64,000 bases of DNA, from NCBI RefSeq assembly GCF_006007965.1, contig NZ_CP040748.1, forward strand, positions 868,001 through 932,000. The letters run 5' to 3'. Both the position numbers and the translations under genes were made by a program. Source of the DNA: Nocardioides jishulii. GTDB lineage: Bacteria; Actinomycetota; Actinomycetes; Propionibacteriales; Nocardioidaceae. Positions 9,173-17,249 of the stretch are shown in pieces (the stretch's first letter is position 1; each line of letters begins with the position of its first letter). The notes under the pieces are model-generated. The model made no database searches. It had not been told where the DNA came from and saw only the letters and a program-made list of their open reading frames with translations.

Positions 9173-10462
9173 GTGCGCAAGAACCACCTGATTTCCCGAG
9201 CCGTCGTGCGCCCGCACGACCGACGCCCTATCCGTCGCGTCCTCGCTGCCCTGCTCGTCACCGCCCTCACGGCGGCCGCCCTGGCGGCCCCGAGCGCGAG
9301 TGCGGACGACCTCAAGAAGAAGCAGAAGCGCACCAAGCAGCAGATCCAGAGCGCCCAGACCGACCTGCACTCCTCGAGCGCCGCCATGCAGAAGGCGTCA
9401 GCGCGCCTGACCGCCGCCCGCAACGAGTTGGCTGGTGCACAGATGGCGCTGGCTGCCGCGGTGGCGAAGGTCACTGCCGCCGAGAAGCGGGACGCCGAGA
9501 TGCAGCGCGAGCTCGAGGAAGCCGTGGCCGAGCTGGAGCGTGCGCGCAAGGCGCTCGCCGAGGGCCAGCAGAAGATGACGGTCCAGCAGGGCGCCGTGGC
9601 TGCCACGATCACCGACTTCTACCAGCAGGGTGACCCCGCCCTCATCGCCTTCGCGAGGCTGATGGGTGCCCAGACCCCCGCTGACCTGACCCGCCAGACC
9701 GAGATGCGCGACGCCATCGTCGACCGCGAGGCCCACTCCTACCAGGAGCTGCTGGCCACGAAGGTCCTGCTCGACGTCAACGAGGCCCAGGTCGAGGAGG
9801 CCAAGAACGACGTCCAGGCCAAGCGCGAGGCCGCTGCGAAGCACCTCGACGCCATGGAGGTCCTCAGGTCCGAGGCGACCACCGCCCGCAACGCCGTCGC
9901 CAAGCGGGTCGCCGAGCGCCGCTCCGCGCAGCAGTCCGCCGCCCGGGCGAAGGCCGCCGACGAGCGTGCGCTGGCCCAGCTCCGCCGGGAGGAGGACCGG
10001 ATCGCTCGCATGCTGCGCCAGCGGGCCGCCCGCAAGGGGAGCAAGTCGAAGCCGGGTCAGACCGGCGGCGTGCTGTCCTGGCCCGTGCGCAACGCGCGGC
10101 TCTCCTCGCCCTACGGCTACCGCCAGCACCCGATCTACGGCTACTGGGGCATGCACGACGGCCAGGACTGGGCCGCTTCGTGCGGCTCGCCGCTGTACGC
10201 CACGGCCAGCGGTCGCATCGCGTCGTCGTACTACAGCTCCGTCTACGGCAACCGGCTCGTCCTCGACCACGGGATCCTCTCCGGGGTCGGCGTCGCCAGC
10301 GTCTACAACCACGCCACGAAGTACGTCGTGCGCACCGGTCAGCGGGTCAGCCGCGGTCAGGTCATCGGCTACGTCGGCTCGACCGGATGGTCCACGGGCT
10401 GCCACCTGCACTTCACGGTGATGGTCAACGGCCGCACGGTCGACCCGCGTCGCTGGCTGTGA
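9173..10462 (+). CDS. secreted coiled-coil M23 (LytM) peptidoglycan endopeptidase
   Basis: A 429-residue exported protein. A signal peptide ends near SASA-D (residue 45). A long Ala/Glu/Arg-rich coiled coil (about 46-290) is followed by a C-terminal LytM domain (about 300-429). The zinc/catalytic residues are all present: H328 and D332 in HDGQD, and the HLH pair at 411-413. Unlike E. coli EnvC, whose LytM domain is degenerate, this one should cut peptide cross-bridges itself. Its position directly after ftsEX and the EnvC-like coiled coil suggest the FtsX loop recruits it. The GTG at 9173 has only a weak GAAGG upstream. Confidence 0.9.
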   Translation: MRKNHLISRAVVRPHDRRPIRRVLAALLVTALTAAALAAPSASADDLKKKQKRTKQQIQSAQTDLHSSSAAMQKASARLTAARNELAGAQMALAAAVAKVTAAEKRDAEMQRELEEAVAELERARKALAEGQQKMTVQQGAVAATITDFYQQGDPALIAFARLMGAQTPADLTRQTEMRDAIVDREAHSYQELLATKVLLDVNEAQVEEAKNDVQAKREAAAKHLDAMEVLRSEATTARNAVAKRVAERRSAQQSAARAKAADERALAQLRREEDRIARMLRQRAARKGSKSKPGQTGGVLSWPVRNARLSSPYGYRQHPIYGYWGMHDGQDWAASCGSPLYATASGRIASSYYSSVYGNRLVLDHGILSGVGVASVYNHATKYVVRTGQRVSRGQVIGYVGSTGWSTGCHLHFTVMVNGRTVDPRRWL

Positions 10463-10516
10463 CCTCGTACTCGGCCCCGGCGCAAAGCCCTTGCCCTCGG
10501 TTGAGAGGATGACCCA

Positions 10517-10996
10517 ATGGCCAAGGAGCAGGGCACGAAGCTGATCGCGCAGAACCGCAAGGCGCGCCACGACTACCACATCGAGACGACGTGGGAGGCG
10601 GGCATCGTGCTGCAGGGGACCGAGGTCAAGTCGCTGCGCCAAGGGCGTGCCTCGTTGGTCGACGGTTTCGCCGAGATCGACAACGGCGAGGCGTGGTTGC
10701 TGCAGGTGCACATCCCCGAGTACTCGCAGGGCACGTGGACCAACCACGCTGCCCGTCGCAAGCGCAAGCTCCTGCTCAACCGCCACGAGATCGAGCGGAT
10801 CGAGCGCAAGGTGGCCGACAAGGGCTACACGCTCGTCCCGCTGTCGCTCTACTTCAAGGACGGCCGCGCGAAGGTCGAGATCGCCCTCGCGAAGGGCAAG
10901 AAGTCGTTCGACAAGCGCCACGCGTTGGCCGAGCGACAGGCCAACCGTGAGAAGGAGCAGGCGGTCCAGCGCCGCCTCAAGGGCCTCAAGGACTGA
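10517..10996 (+). CDS. smpB: SsrA-binding protein SmpB
   Basis: SmpB binds tmRNA and places it in the empty A site of stalled ribosomes. The 159-residue protein shows the family landmarks: the [13 protein letters not shown] start, [17 protein letters not shown], the loop [19 protein letters not shown], and the basic C-terminal tail ([23 protein letters not shown]) that enters the mRNA channel. GAGAGGA lies seven bases before the ATG. It closes the prfB-ftsEX-LytM-smpB cluster. Its RNA partner ssrA is 1.6 kb downstream. Confidence 0.97.
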   Translation: MAKEQGTKLIAQNRKARHDYHIETTWEAGIVLQGTEVKSLRQGRASLVDGFAEIDNGEAWLLQVHIPEYSQGTWTNHAARRKRKLLLNRHEIERIERKVADKGYTLVPLSLYFKDGRAKVEIALAKGKKSFDKRHALAERQANREKEQAVQRRLKGLKD

Positions 10997-11032
10997 GTGG
11001 TGCCCCGAGTGGTGCCCCGAGTGGTGCCTGAG
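10997..11032 (+). repeat. three tandem 12-base units covering the start of the hydrolase gene
   Basis: GTGGTGCCCCGA occurs at 10997-11008 and 11009-11020, then GTGGTGCCTGAG at 11021-11032. Each unit supplies two in-frame GTG codons, so six alternative starts are encoded immediately after the smpB stop codon. Confidence 0.85.
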
Positions 11033-11920
11033 CCCTCCGCGCTCCACCCGGACGCCGCGGACGTCCGCCGGTGGACCGAACGCCTGGGTCTGCCGGGGCT
11101 CTTCGACGTCCACACGCACTTCCTGCCGCCGCGGGTGATCGCGAAGGTCAGGGCCCAGTTCGACCAGGCCGGTCCGCTGATCGGGCGGCCCTGGCCGTTG
11201 CGCTACCGCGACACCGACGCCGTGCTCGCCCAGGTGCTGCGTGACTTCGGCGTACGCCACTTCAGCGCCCTGCCCTACGCCCACCGGCCGGGGATGGCCG
11301 AGTTCCTCAACGACTGGGCCGCCGGCTTCGCTGCGCGGGAGCCCGAGGCCCTGCACTGCGGCACCTTCTATCCCGAGCCGGGAGCGGCGGCGTACGTCGC
11401 GGAGCGGATCGCTGGCGGGTTGGAGCTCTTCAAGGTGCACGTGCAGGTGGGTGCCTTCCACGTCACGGACCCGTTGCTCGACGAGGCGTGGGGCGTGGTG
11501 GCCGAGGCCGGTACGCCGGTGGTGCTGCACGCCGGCAGCGGGCCGGTGCCCAACGAGTTCACCGGCCCCGGACCGGTGGCCGAGCTGCTGCGCCGCCACC
11601 CGCGGCTGGCGCTGGTGGTCGCGCACATGGGGGCGCCGGAGTACCGGGAGTTCATGGAGCTGGCCGAGACCCACGAGCGCGTGCACCTCGACACGACGAT
11701 GGCCTTCACCGACTTCTTCAGCGACATGGGTGGCGTCTTCCCGGCCGACCTGCTGCCGCGCCTGGCCGACCTGGGGGCCAAGGTGCTGCTCGGTTCGGAC
11801 TTTCCGAACATCCCCTATCCCTACGTGCACCAGCTCGAGTCGCTGGAGGCGCTGGGGCTGGGGGAGGAGTGGCTGCGAGCGGTCTGCTGGGACAACGGCG
11901 TACGCCTGTTCGCACGCTGA
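10997..11920 (+). CDS. amidohydrolase-superfamily metal-dependent hydrolase
   Basis: A TIM-barrel hydrolase of about 307 residues, of the Amidohydro_2 (ACMSD/resorcylate decarboxylase-like) type. Visible metal and active-site motifs are FDVHTHF (39-41 as HTH), VVLHAGSGP, VVAHMGAPE and the terminal LLGSDFP aspartate. It directly follows the smpB stop codon with no gap. The exact start is unclear because a 12-base unit containing two GTG codons is repeated three times at the gene's beginning, giving the N-terminus VVPRVVPRVVPE. The substrate cannot be deduced. Confidence 0.82.
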   Translation: MVPRVVPRVVPEPSALHPDAADVRRWTERLGLPGLFDVHTHFLPPRVIAKVRAQFDQAGPLIGRPWPLRYRDTDAVLAQVLRDFGVRHFSALPYAHRPGMAEFLNDWAAGFAAREPEALHCGTFYPEPGAAAYVAERIAGGLELFKVHVQVGAFHVTDPLLDEAWGVVAEAGTPVVLHAGSGPVPNEFTGPGPVAELLRRHPRLALVVAHMGAPEYREFMELAETHERVHLDTTMAFTDFFSDMGGVFPADLLPRLADLGAKVLLGSDFPNIPYPYVHQLESLEALGLGEEWLRAVCWDNGVRLFAR

Positions 11921-11984
11921 CTCGCGGGCTCCCGCGACCCCAGAAGGTGGTCTGCTGACGAGTGCAGGAACGCGTCGTGTCAGA

Positions 11985-12488
11985 ATGCAAGACGTGGTTG
12001 CACCGACTTATGACGAGCTCTCCGCCCTTCCTGCCTACTGTGAGCAGGTCGTGCCCCAGGGCTTCGAGGACATCAACGGACATCTGAACATCCGTCACTA
12101 CGTGGGCATTGCGTCCGAGGGCCTCGACGAGTCGCTCGTCGGTCTCGGCATCCCGATGCAGTGGCCGAACATCGCTGGTCAGGCGGTCTTCACCGCTGAG
12201 CACCACATGACCTACCTGCACGAGCTGCGTACGGGCGACTCCCTCTCGGTGCGCGTGCGCCTGCTGGGCCGCTCGGACCGCGCCGTGCACGCCCTCGTCT
12301 ACCTGGTCGACGAGACCCACCAGCGGGTGAGCTTCGTGATGGAGGAGATCTTCCTCCACATCGACCTCGAGACGCGCAAGACCTCCGACTGGCCGGCCGA
12401 CGTCGCCGAGCAGCTCGACGCCCAGATCAAGCTGGACGCCGACCTGCCGTTCGCCGCCACGACCTCGGGCGCGATGGCCCTGCGCTGA
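11985..12488 (+). CDS. HotDog-fold acyl-CoA thioesterase
   Basis: A protein of about 167 residues of the 4-hydroxybenzoyl-CoA thioesterase (4HBT) type. The diagnostic segment is EDINGHLNIRHYVGIASEG, followed by a TYLHELRTGDSLSV strand pair and VSFVMEEIFLHIDL. The C-terminus (after residue 130) is a helical extension. No Shine-Dalgarno sequence precedes ATG 11985; a CAGAAT box seven bases before GTG 11994 would make that codon a leaderless alternative. It likely hydrolyses a fatty or aromatic acyl-CoA, but context (amidohydrolase upstream, tmRNA downstream) does not identify the substrate. Confidence 0.8.
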   Translation: MQDVVAPTYDELSALPAYCEQVVPQGFEDINGHLNIRHYVGIASEGLDESLVGLGIPMQWPNIAGQAVFTAEHHMTYLHELRTGDSLSVRVRLLGRSDRAVHALVYLVDETHQRVSFVMEEIFLHIDLETRKTSDWPADVAEQLDAQIKLDADLPFAATTSGAMALR

Positions 12489-12555
12489 AGCTCTTGGGCT
12501 GAAGGCTCTCGGGCTGACCGGCGTACGCCCCGACTGGGTGCGCGTGGAATAACGG

Positions 12556-12585
12556 TTCGCGCCCGGTTGCTGGGCCCAGTAGACT
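12556..12585 (+). promoter_or_regulatory. candidate ssrA promoter
   Basis: TTCGCG (12556-12561) and TAGACT (12580-12585) are 18 bases apart. The start would lie near 12592, about 20 bases before the mature tmRNA end, leaving a short leader for RNase P to remove. Confidence 0.5.
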
Positions 12586-12612
12586 GCGACAGCAGTGTTT
12601 GAAAACTCAAGA

Positions 12613-12983
12613 GGGGCTGATCGGTTTCGACTTGGGACGTTAGTTCCAGGGGAAGCGGGTCGAGAAGCCAGCGTTATCTCGTTAACGATCGCTGGAACCT
12701 TATAGTTGCCAACGTTAAGCGCAACGACTTCGCTCTCGCTGCCTGAGCAGTGATCGAAGGGTCTGACCGGGCATCCGTCCTCGTCCCGGATCCAGGCCTC
12801 ATCTAGAGGACTTGCTGCTCACTCTCTGTCAGGAGGGGTGGGTGGGACTTTTTCCTGACTGAGCCCGTCGGTGATGTGTCTGTGCAAGCACCGGGGCCGA
12901 GAAAAGCGTCAACACCGACTACACCCGTAGAAGACCTGGATCGGCGCTCGAGGACCGGGGTTCGATTCCCCGCAGCTCCACCA
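12613..12983 (+). ncRNA. ssrA: transfer-messenger RNA (tmRNA)
   Basis: The 5' end GGGGCTGATCGGTTTCGACT pairs with the 3' end CAGCTCC, and CCA is encoded at 12981-12983, forming the Ala-tRNA-like acceptor; TTCGATTCCCC is the T arm. The tag frame runs from the resume codon GCC at 12708 to TGA at 12744-12746 and encodes ANVKRNDFALAA. The ALAA end is the usual protease degron. It adds this tag to proteins stalled on broken mRNAs, working with SmpB (10517-10996). Length is 371 bases, normal for actinobacteria. Confidence 0.96.
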
Positions 12984-13013
12984 GCACCATTCACCACAGC
13001 CCTCTTGTTCATC

Positions 13014-13049
13014 ACGACGAAGACCCCGCCTCGGCGGGGTCTTCGTCGT
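13014..13049. terminator. ssrA terminator
   Basis: A perfect 17-bp stem (ACGACGAAGACCCCGCC and complement) with a TC loop lies 31 bases after the tmRNA end. Confidence 0.85.
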
Positions 13050-13260
13050 GGCGCGTCGGCGCGGGGACCACGGACTCGCGGAGGCGCCGTCGCGCCCGAA
13101 GTGGTCGACCGCGAACGATCTCTTCGCCGACACGGCCGTCTCGGCATGTGACCGGCATCATGGCGTTCGGCTAAGTTTGACCCGGAAAACCTTCGCAGTG
13201 CTCGGCTCGGGGCCGATGAGGCAAAGGGTTGTCCTTCGTCATCTCCCGGGAGTCACGTTG

Positions 13261-13695
13261 ATGGTTGCGGTTGTGGTGTCACTGTTCGTCCTCGCGGCGC
13301 TCATCGGCGGGCTGTTCGTCCGCAGGAACCGCCCCCTCTCCTCAGGTGCAGGCTCTGCAGACGGGCTGGACGTGCCAGCCGTCGAGGCTTGGGCAGAGGT
13401 CGACGTGCCGGAGGTGCGCGTGGTGAACCGCTCGTCCCGCCCGGTGCACGACGTCCAGGCGTACGTGGCCCTGGGCCGCCGTCGCCCGAAGTGCGTGGGC
13501 TGGATCCGGACGCTGCCTCCGACCGGCGACGAGGCCGCCAAGGTGGCGCTCACGGCCGACGGCCGTGAGTCGTGGCAGCGCTGGCAGGGGGCCCAGCGCA
13601 GCAGCGGCGACGTGGCGGTCGAGGTCGTCTTCCGCGACGACGCCGGGCGCCAGTGGCGCCGGGACCGCCGCGGAGCCTTGGCCGCCGTCGACTGA
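13261..13695 (+). CDS. small membrane-anchored protein of unknown function
   Basis: About 144 residues. One N-terminal membrane helix (VAVVVSLFVLAALIGGLFV) with RRNR directly after it suggests a type II or III anchor. The remaining roughly 110 residues contain an immunoglobulin-like beta pattern (VDVPEVRVVNRSSRPVHDVQAYVAL...). ATG 13261 has GGGAG eight bases upstream; ATG 13216 in the same frame would lengthen it by 15 residues. A TAAGTT box near 13170 may be the promoter. I do not recognise the family. The gap from 13050 to 13260 holds only the ssrA terminator and this putative promoter. Confidence 0.6.
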   Translation: MVAVVVSLFVLAALIGGLFVRRNRPLSSGAGSADGLDVPAVEAWAEVDVPEVRVVNRSSRPVHDVQAYVALGRRRPKCVGWIRTLPPTGDEAAKVALTADGRESWQRWQGAQRSSGDVAVEVVFRDDAGRQWRRDRRGALAAVD

Positions 13696-13721
13696 GGCGT
13701 CGACCTCGCCCGGAGCCCGAC

Positions 13722-14123
13722 TCAAGGATCCTGTGGATCTCCCGGCGTCGGCTCGTCCTCCGGCGCCTGGCCGTCCTGTGGGGCCGGGGTCGCGGTCGGG
13801 CTGGGCGTGCTCGTCCCGGGTGACGGGCTCGGTGACGGGGTTGGCGACGGCTCCTCCGAAGGCCGGGGCGCCTGGGTCTCCGTCGGCTCCGGGCGTTCCG
13901 TCGACGGTTCCGGGCTGCTCGGCTCCCCGGTGGGAGACGGCTCCCGGGTCTCCTCGGGGTCGGTCGGAGCGCTCTCGCGCGGCCGGTCCACGGGCTCGTT
14001 CGACTCCTCCTCCGGCGGGTTCAACAGCAGGTAGGTGACCAGCGCCGCAACGAAGACGAGGCCGAGCACCACGCTCGAGGGGCGCGGCAGCCCGCGGGCG
14101 GACCAGGACTCACGGCGGCTCAT
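13722..14123 (-). CDS. small membrane protein with a Pro/Ser/Thr/Glu-rich tail
   Basis: 133 residues: a short basic N-terminus, a single membrane helix at about 17-36 (SVVLGLVFVAALVTYLLLN), then a low-complexity tail of Pro, Glu, Ser and Thr (EPSPTGEPSSPEPSTERPEPT...). The tail probably extends through the wall or is disordered. Its ATG overlaps the stop of the MscS-type channel gene upstream (ATGA), so translation is probably coupled and the two products may act together. I do not recognise a domain. Confidence 0.65.
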   Translation of the reverse strand: MSRRESWSARGLPRPSSVVLGLVFVAALVTYLLLNPPEEESNEPVDRPRESAPTDPEETREPSPTGEPSSPEPSTERPEPTETQAPRPSEEPSPTPSPSPSPGTSTPSPTATPAPQDGQAPEDEPTPGDPQDP

Positions 14124-15007
14124 TGCGGCGCCCCCGTCGGCTCGCCGGTCGCCAGCTGTGCCGAGGTGCGGATGCCCTTGGCCATCAGCTGACGGGTGAT
14201 CTTCGCGCGCAGGGTGCGGCCGACGACGAACTGCTTGCCGGGCAGGGTCCGGGCCACCACCCGCACGTGGAACTGGTCGAGGTCGATCGACTCCACTCCC
14301 ATCACGGCCGGCACGTCGAGCAGCAACGAGCGCAACGTCTCGTCCTCGTAGGCCGCCTTGCCCACGTCACGCAGGATGTCGCTGACGTGGTTGACGTCGA
14401 CGGCGGCCGGGACGGGCACGTCGATCACGGCCCGCGCCCAGCCGCGCGAGAGGTTGGTGGTCTGCACGATCTGTCCGTTGGGGGTGATCACGACCTCGCC
14501 CGCGGGCGTACGCACCGTCGTGGTGCGGAGGCTGACCTCCTCCACCGTGCCGATCACCGGGTTGCCCACGCCCATCGCCTCCAGGCGGATGAGGTCGCCG
14601 TAGCCGTACTGGCGCTCGGCGAAGAGGAAGAAGCCGGCCAGCAGGTCCTGGACGATCCGCTGCGCGCCGAAGCCGAGGGCGACACCCGCGACGGTGGCCG
14701 CCGGCACGATGGCACTCAGGGAGACCCCGAACCGCTGGATGATCATCAGCCCGGCCACCACGTAGATGACCACCACGGTCACCCACGAGAGCAGCTGGAC
14801 CAGGGCGTGACGGCGCTTGGCGTCCTCGGAGCGTACGAGGTTGTCGTCGTCCGGCTCGTTGTGCTCGATCCGCGTGGTCCACCGGTTCGCCGCCCACGTC
14901 ACCTGGCGCGCGACGAGGACCGACCCGGTCATCCACAGCACGATCTCCAGTCCCTCGCGGCGGAGCCAGAGGAAGAGGTCGGAGAAGGCAGAGGTCTCCA
15001 GGGTCAC
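14120..15007 (-). CDS. small-conductance mechanosensitive channel (MscS family)
   Basis: A 295-residue channel that opens under membrane tension to release solutes after osmotic downshock. Three hydrophobic segments (about 12-35, 70-95 and 98-125) include the pore helix VPAATVAGVALGFGAQ, whose Gly/Ala packing is typical of MscS TM3. The beta domain follows with NPVIGTVEEVSLRTTTVRT and VITPNGQI, then the C-terminal alpha/beta domain. GTG 15007 is chosen because TACGGT ends seven bases before it (leaderless pattern) and the longer alternative has no homologous sequence. A small membrane-protein gene overlaps its 3' end. Confidence 0.88.
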   Translation of the reverse strand: MTLETSAFSDLFLWLRREGLEIVLWMTGSVLVARQVTWAANRWTTRIEHNEPDDDNLVRSEDAKRRHALVQLLSWVTVVVIYVVAGLMIIQRFGVSLSAIVPAATVAGVALGFGAQRIVQDLLAGFFLFAERQYGYGDLIRLEAMGVGNPVIGTVEEVSLRTTTVRTPAGEVVITPNGQIVQTTNLSRGWARAVIDVPVPAAVDVNHVSDILRDVGKAAYEDETLRSLLLDVPAVMGVESIDLDQFHVRVVARTLPGKQFVVGRTLRAKITRQLMAKGIRTSAQLATGEPTGAPQ

Positions 15008-15115
15008 GCCAGCCACCGTACCCACCGGTGCGTGGGCTGACACGTGCGCCCGGCGTGGGCTGGCCCGGGCCCCCGAGGAGGGGCCTGAGCCCTTCCGTCG
15101 GGTGGTGCCGGGTCC

Positions 15116-15121
15116 TAGGGT
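15116..15121 (+). promoter_or_regulatory. ohr leaderless -10 box
   Basis: TAGGGT ends six bases before the ohr ATG. TTCCGT at 15093-15098, 17 bases upstream, can serve as the -35 element. Confidence 0.6.
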
Positions 15122-15127
15122 CGACAC

Positions 15128-15544
15128 ATGAAGCCTCTTTACACCGCCACTGCCGTGTCCACCGGAGAAGGCCGCAACGGCCACGTCGAGACGACCGACG
15201 GCCTGCTCGTGGCCGACGTCCGCACCCCCAAGGAGATGGGTGGGTCGGGGGGAGCGACCAACCCCGAGCAGCTCTTCGCCGCCGGCTACGCCGCCTGCTT
15301 CCACTCCGCCCTCAAGTCCGTCGCCAAGTCGGAGAACGCCGACACCAGCGAGTCCGAGGTCGTCGCCGACGTCTCGATCGGCGACAACGGCGAGGGCGGG
15401 TTCATGCTCGCCGTCGGGCTCGAGGTCACCCTGCCGAAGGCCACCCGTGAGGTGGCCGAGAAGCTCGTCGAGAAGGCGCACCAGGTGTGCCCCTACTCCA
15501 ACGCGACGCGCGGCAACATCGAGGTCACGCTCACCGTCGCCTGA
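15128..15544 (+). CDS. ohr: organic hydroperoxide resistance protein (OsmC/Ohr family)
   Basis: A 138-residue thiol peroxidase that reduces organic and fatty-acid hydroperoxides. The two redox cysteines are in place: C57 in GYAACFHSAL and C121 in VCPYSNATRGN. The start MKPLYTATAVSTGEGRNG and the segment GGATNPEQLFAAGY are classical Ohr rather than OsmC. It is divergent from the MscS gene. No OhrR-type regulator is adjacent, so control is not visible here. Confidence 0.93.
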   Translation: MKPLYTATAVSTGEGRNGHVETTDGLLVADVRTPKEMGGSGGATNPEQLFAAGYAACFHSALKSVAKSENADTSESEVVADVSIGDNGEGGFMLAVGLEVTLPKATREVAEKLVEKAHQVCPYSNATRGNIEVTLTVA

Positions 15545-15579
15545 CCTGTTCGCCGCCCCGGTCCCGCTAACCTCCAGAG

Positions 15580-16614
15580 GTGGACGCAGTCGGGGCGGTG
15601 GACGACTTCCAGCGACGCCATGCCGTCGTGGGGTTCCCGCTCGCCGTCGTCTACAAGTACTTCGACGACCAGGGCCCCTACCTCGCCGCGGCGCTGACCT
15701 ACTACGCGTTCGTCTCGATCTTCCCGCTGATGCTCCTCGGGACGTCGATCCTCGGCCTGGTGCTCCGCGGGGAGCCCGCCTGGCAGGAAGCCATCCTCAG
15801 CTCGGTGTTCGCCCAGTTCCCGATCATCGGTGACGAGCTGGGCCGCCCCGAGGGGCTCCAGGGCTCCGTGACCGGCGTCGCGGTCGGCGCGCTCGTCGCC
15901 CTCTACGGCTGCCTCGGCCTCGGTCAGGCGTTGCAGAACACCCAGCACGTGGCCTGGTCCGTGCCGCGCAACAGTCGCCCGAACCCGGTGTACGCACGCG
16001 TCAAGACGCTGCTCCTGCTGCTGACCGCAGGGTTGGCGGTGCTGACCGTCTCGGTGCTCGCCACCGTCGTCAGCACCACCGACTTCGCGGCGGACACCCT
16101 GCCCGGCCTGGTACGCAGCCTGGTGCCGCCGATCACCGTCCTGCTGGTCGGGGCGTTCCTCACGCTGCTCTTCCGCTTCGCGGCCACGGGGCAACACTCG
16201 TTCCGGCGGGCGGCGCCCGGCGGCTTCACGCTGGCGCTGATGTGGCAGGGGCTCCAGCTCCTGGGTGCCGGCTACGTCTCCCGGGTGCTGGTGGACACGA
16301 GCACGATGGCCCAGACGTTCGGACTCGTCCTGGGTCTGATCGGCTTCCTGTGGATCGGCGCCGTGATGGCGGTGCTGGCGACCGAGATCAACGTGGTGCT
16401 CGCGCGCCGACTGTGGCCGCGCGCGTTGCTGACCCCCTTCACCGACAACGTCGAGCTCACGGCGGCCGACCGCCGGGCGTACGCCTCCTACGCCCGGATG
16501 CAGCGCCACAAGGGCTTCGAGAAGGTGGCGGTGACCTGGGAGGAGAGGCCTCCGGCCGGCGGCGAGGACGAGTCCCGTGACGTCAGCGAGAGCAGTCACG
16601 GCCAGGGCAGCTGA
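15580..16614 (+). CDS. YihY/BrkB-family integral membrane protein
   Basis: A 344-residue inner-membrane protein. The family opening YKYFDDQGPYLAAALTYYAFVSIFPLMLL is followed by about six membrane helices and the C-terminal helix ATEINVVLARRLWP. It was once annotated as ribonuclease BN, but no nuclease motif is present. GTG 15580 has TAACCT six bases upstream, fitting a leaderless start, and it lies only 35 bases after ohr. Function of the family is unresolved; a transport role is usually supposed. Confidence 0.88.
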   Translation: MDAVGAVDDFQRRHAVVGFPLAVVYKYFDDQGPYLAAALTYYAFVSIFPLMLLGTSILGLVLRGEPAWQEAILSSVFAQFPIIGDELGRPEGLQGSVTGVAVGALVALYGCLGLGQALQNTQHVAWSVPRNSRPNPVYARVKTLLLLLTAGLAVLTVSVLATVVSTTDFAADTLPGLVRSLVPPITVLLVGAFLTLLFRFAATGQHSFRRAAPGGFTLALMWQGLQLLGAGYVSRVLVDTSTMAQTFGLVLGLIGFLWIGAVMAVLATEINVVLARRLWPRALLTPFTDNVELTAADRRAYASYARMQRHKGFEKVAVTWEERPPAGGEDESRDVSESSHGQGS

Positions 16615-16757
16615 GCCCCGTCTAAGAAAGAGCTCATGGTCGTCTCACGGCCACCTCATGGGGGCTGCCCATGCTCGGGGGCAGGCCCCGGCGACGACAC
16701 CAAGGACACGGCACCACGCTCGCCGGGACTCCCATCCGCACGACGAGAGGACCCCCC

Positions 16758-17144
16758 ATGTTCACGCTCCGCACCTCAGCCGCCGCCCTCGGCGCCACGG
16801 CACTGCTCGCCACCGGACTCGGCACCCTGGCCCTGGCCCCTGCCCATGCGGCTGACCGCGAGTTCCGCTGCGCGGGGGCTGACGTCGAGTTCGACGTGGA
16901 GAAGGAGGGTGGTCGCTTCGAGGTCGGGGTCGACATCGATCGTGCCAAGCCCGGCAGCAAGTGGCGGGTGGTCCTGCGCCACGACGGCAAGGTCTTCTAC
17001 AACAAGGTCCGGCGTGCCGACCGCGAGGGAGACGTCGAGGTTGAGCGCACCCGCCGCAACACCGCAGGCAAGGACGTCTTCAAGGTGACCGTGAAGAAGG
17101 TCGGCACCAAGAAGTCCTGCAGCCGCACCATCACCCGTCGCTGA
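16758..17144 (+). CDS. small secreted protein of unknown function
   Basis: 128 residues. The first 31 form a Sec signal peptide (cleavage near AHA-A); the mature part is a compact, charged beta-rich domain with two cysteines (FRCAGAD and KKSCSRT) that could form a disulfide linking its ends. The segment KWRVVLRHDGKVFYNKV recalls small beta-sandwich exported proteins, but I do not recognise a family. ATG 16758 has GAGAGGA upstream. It is monocistronic, followed by a hairpin. Confidence 0.65.
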   Translation: MFTLRTSAAALGATALLATGLGTLALAPAHAADREFRCAGADVEFDVEKEGGRFEVGVDIDRAKPGSKWRVVLRHDGKVFYNKVRRADREGDVEVERTRRNTAGKDVFKVTVKKVGTKKSCSRTITRR

Positions 17145-17206
17145 CCCGCCACTGCTGACGACCCGGTCGCCCACTCCCCAGGCGGGCGCCGGGAGGAAAT
17201 GACGAC

Positions 17207-17235
17207 GGCGCCCGCCCCGAGTGGGGACGGGCGCC
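17207..17235. terminator. bidirectional terminator
   Basis: GGCGCCCG-CCCC pairs with GGGG-A-CGGGCGCC around a GAGT loop, with one bulged A. It lies between the converging secreted-protein gene and the RND pump gene. Confidence 0.7.
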
Positions 17236-17249
17236 GACGTACGTCCGCG

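Noticed and set aside
15007-15481. Longer MscS start
   Set aside because: The extension would overlap the divergent ohr gene and its promoter and has low-complexity sequence.
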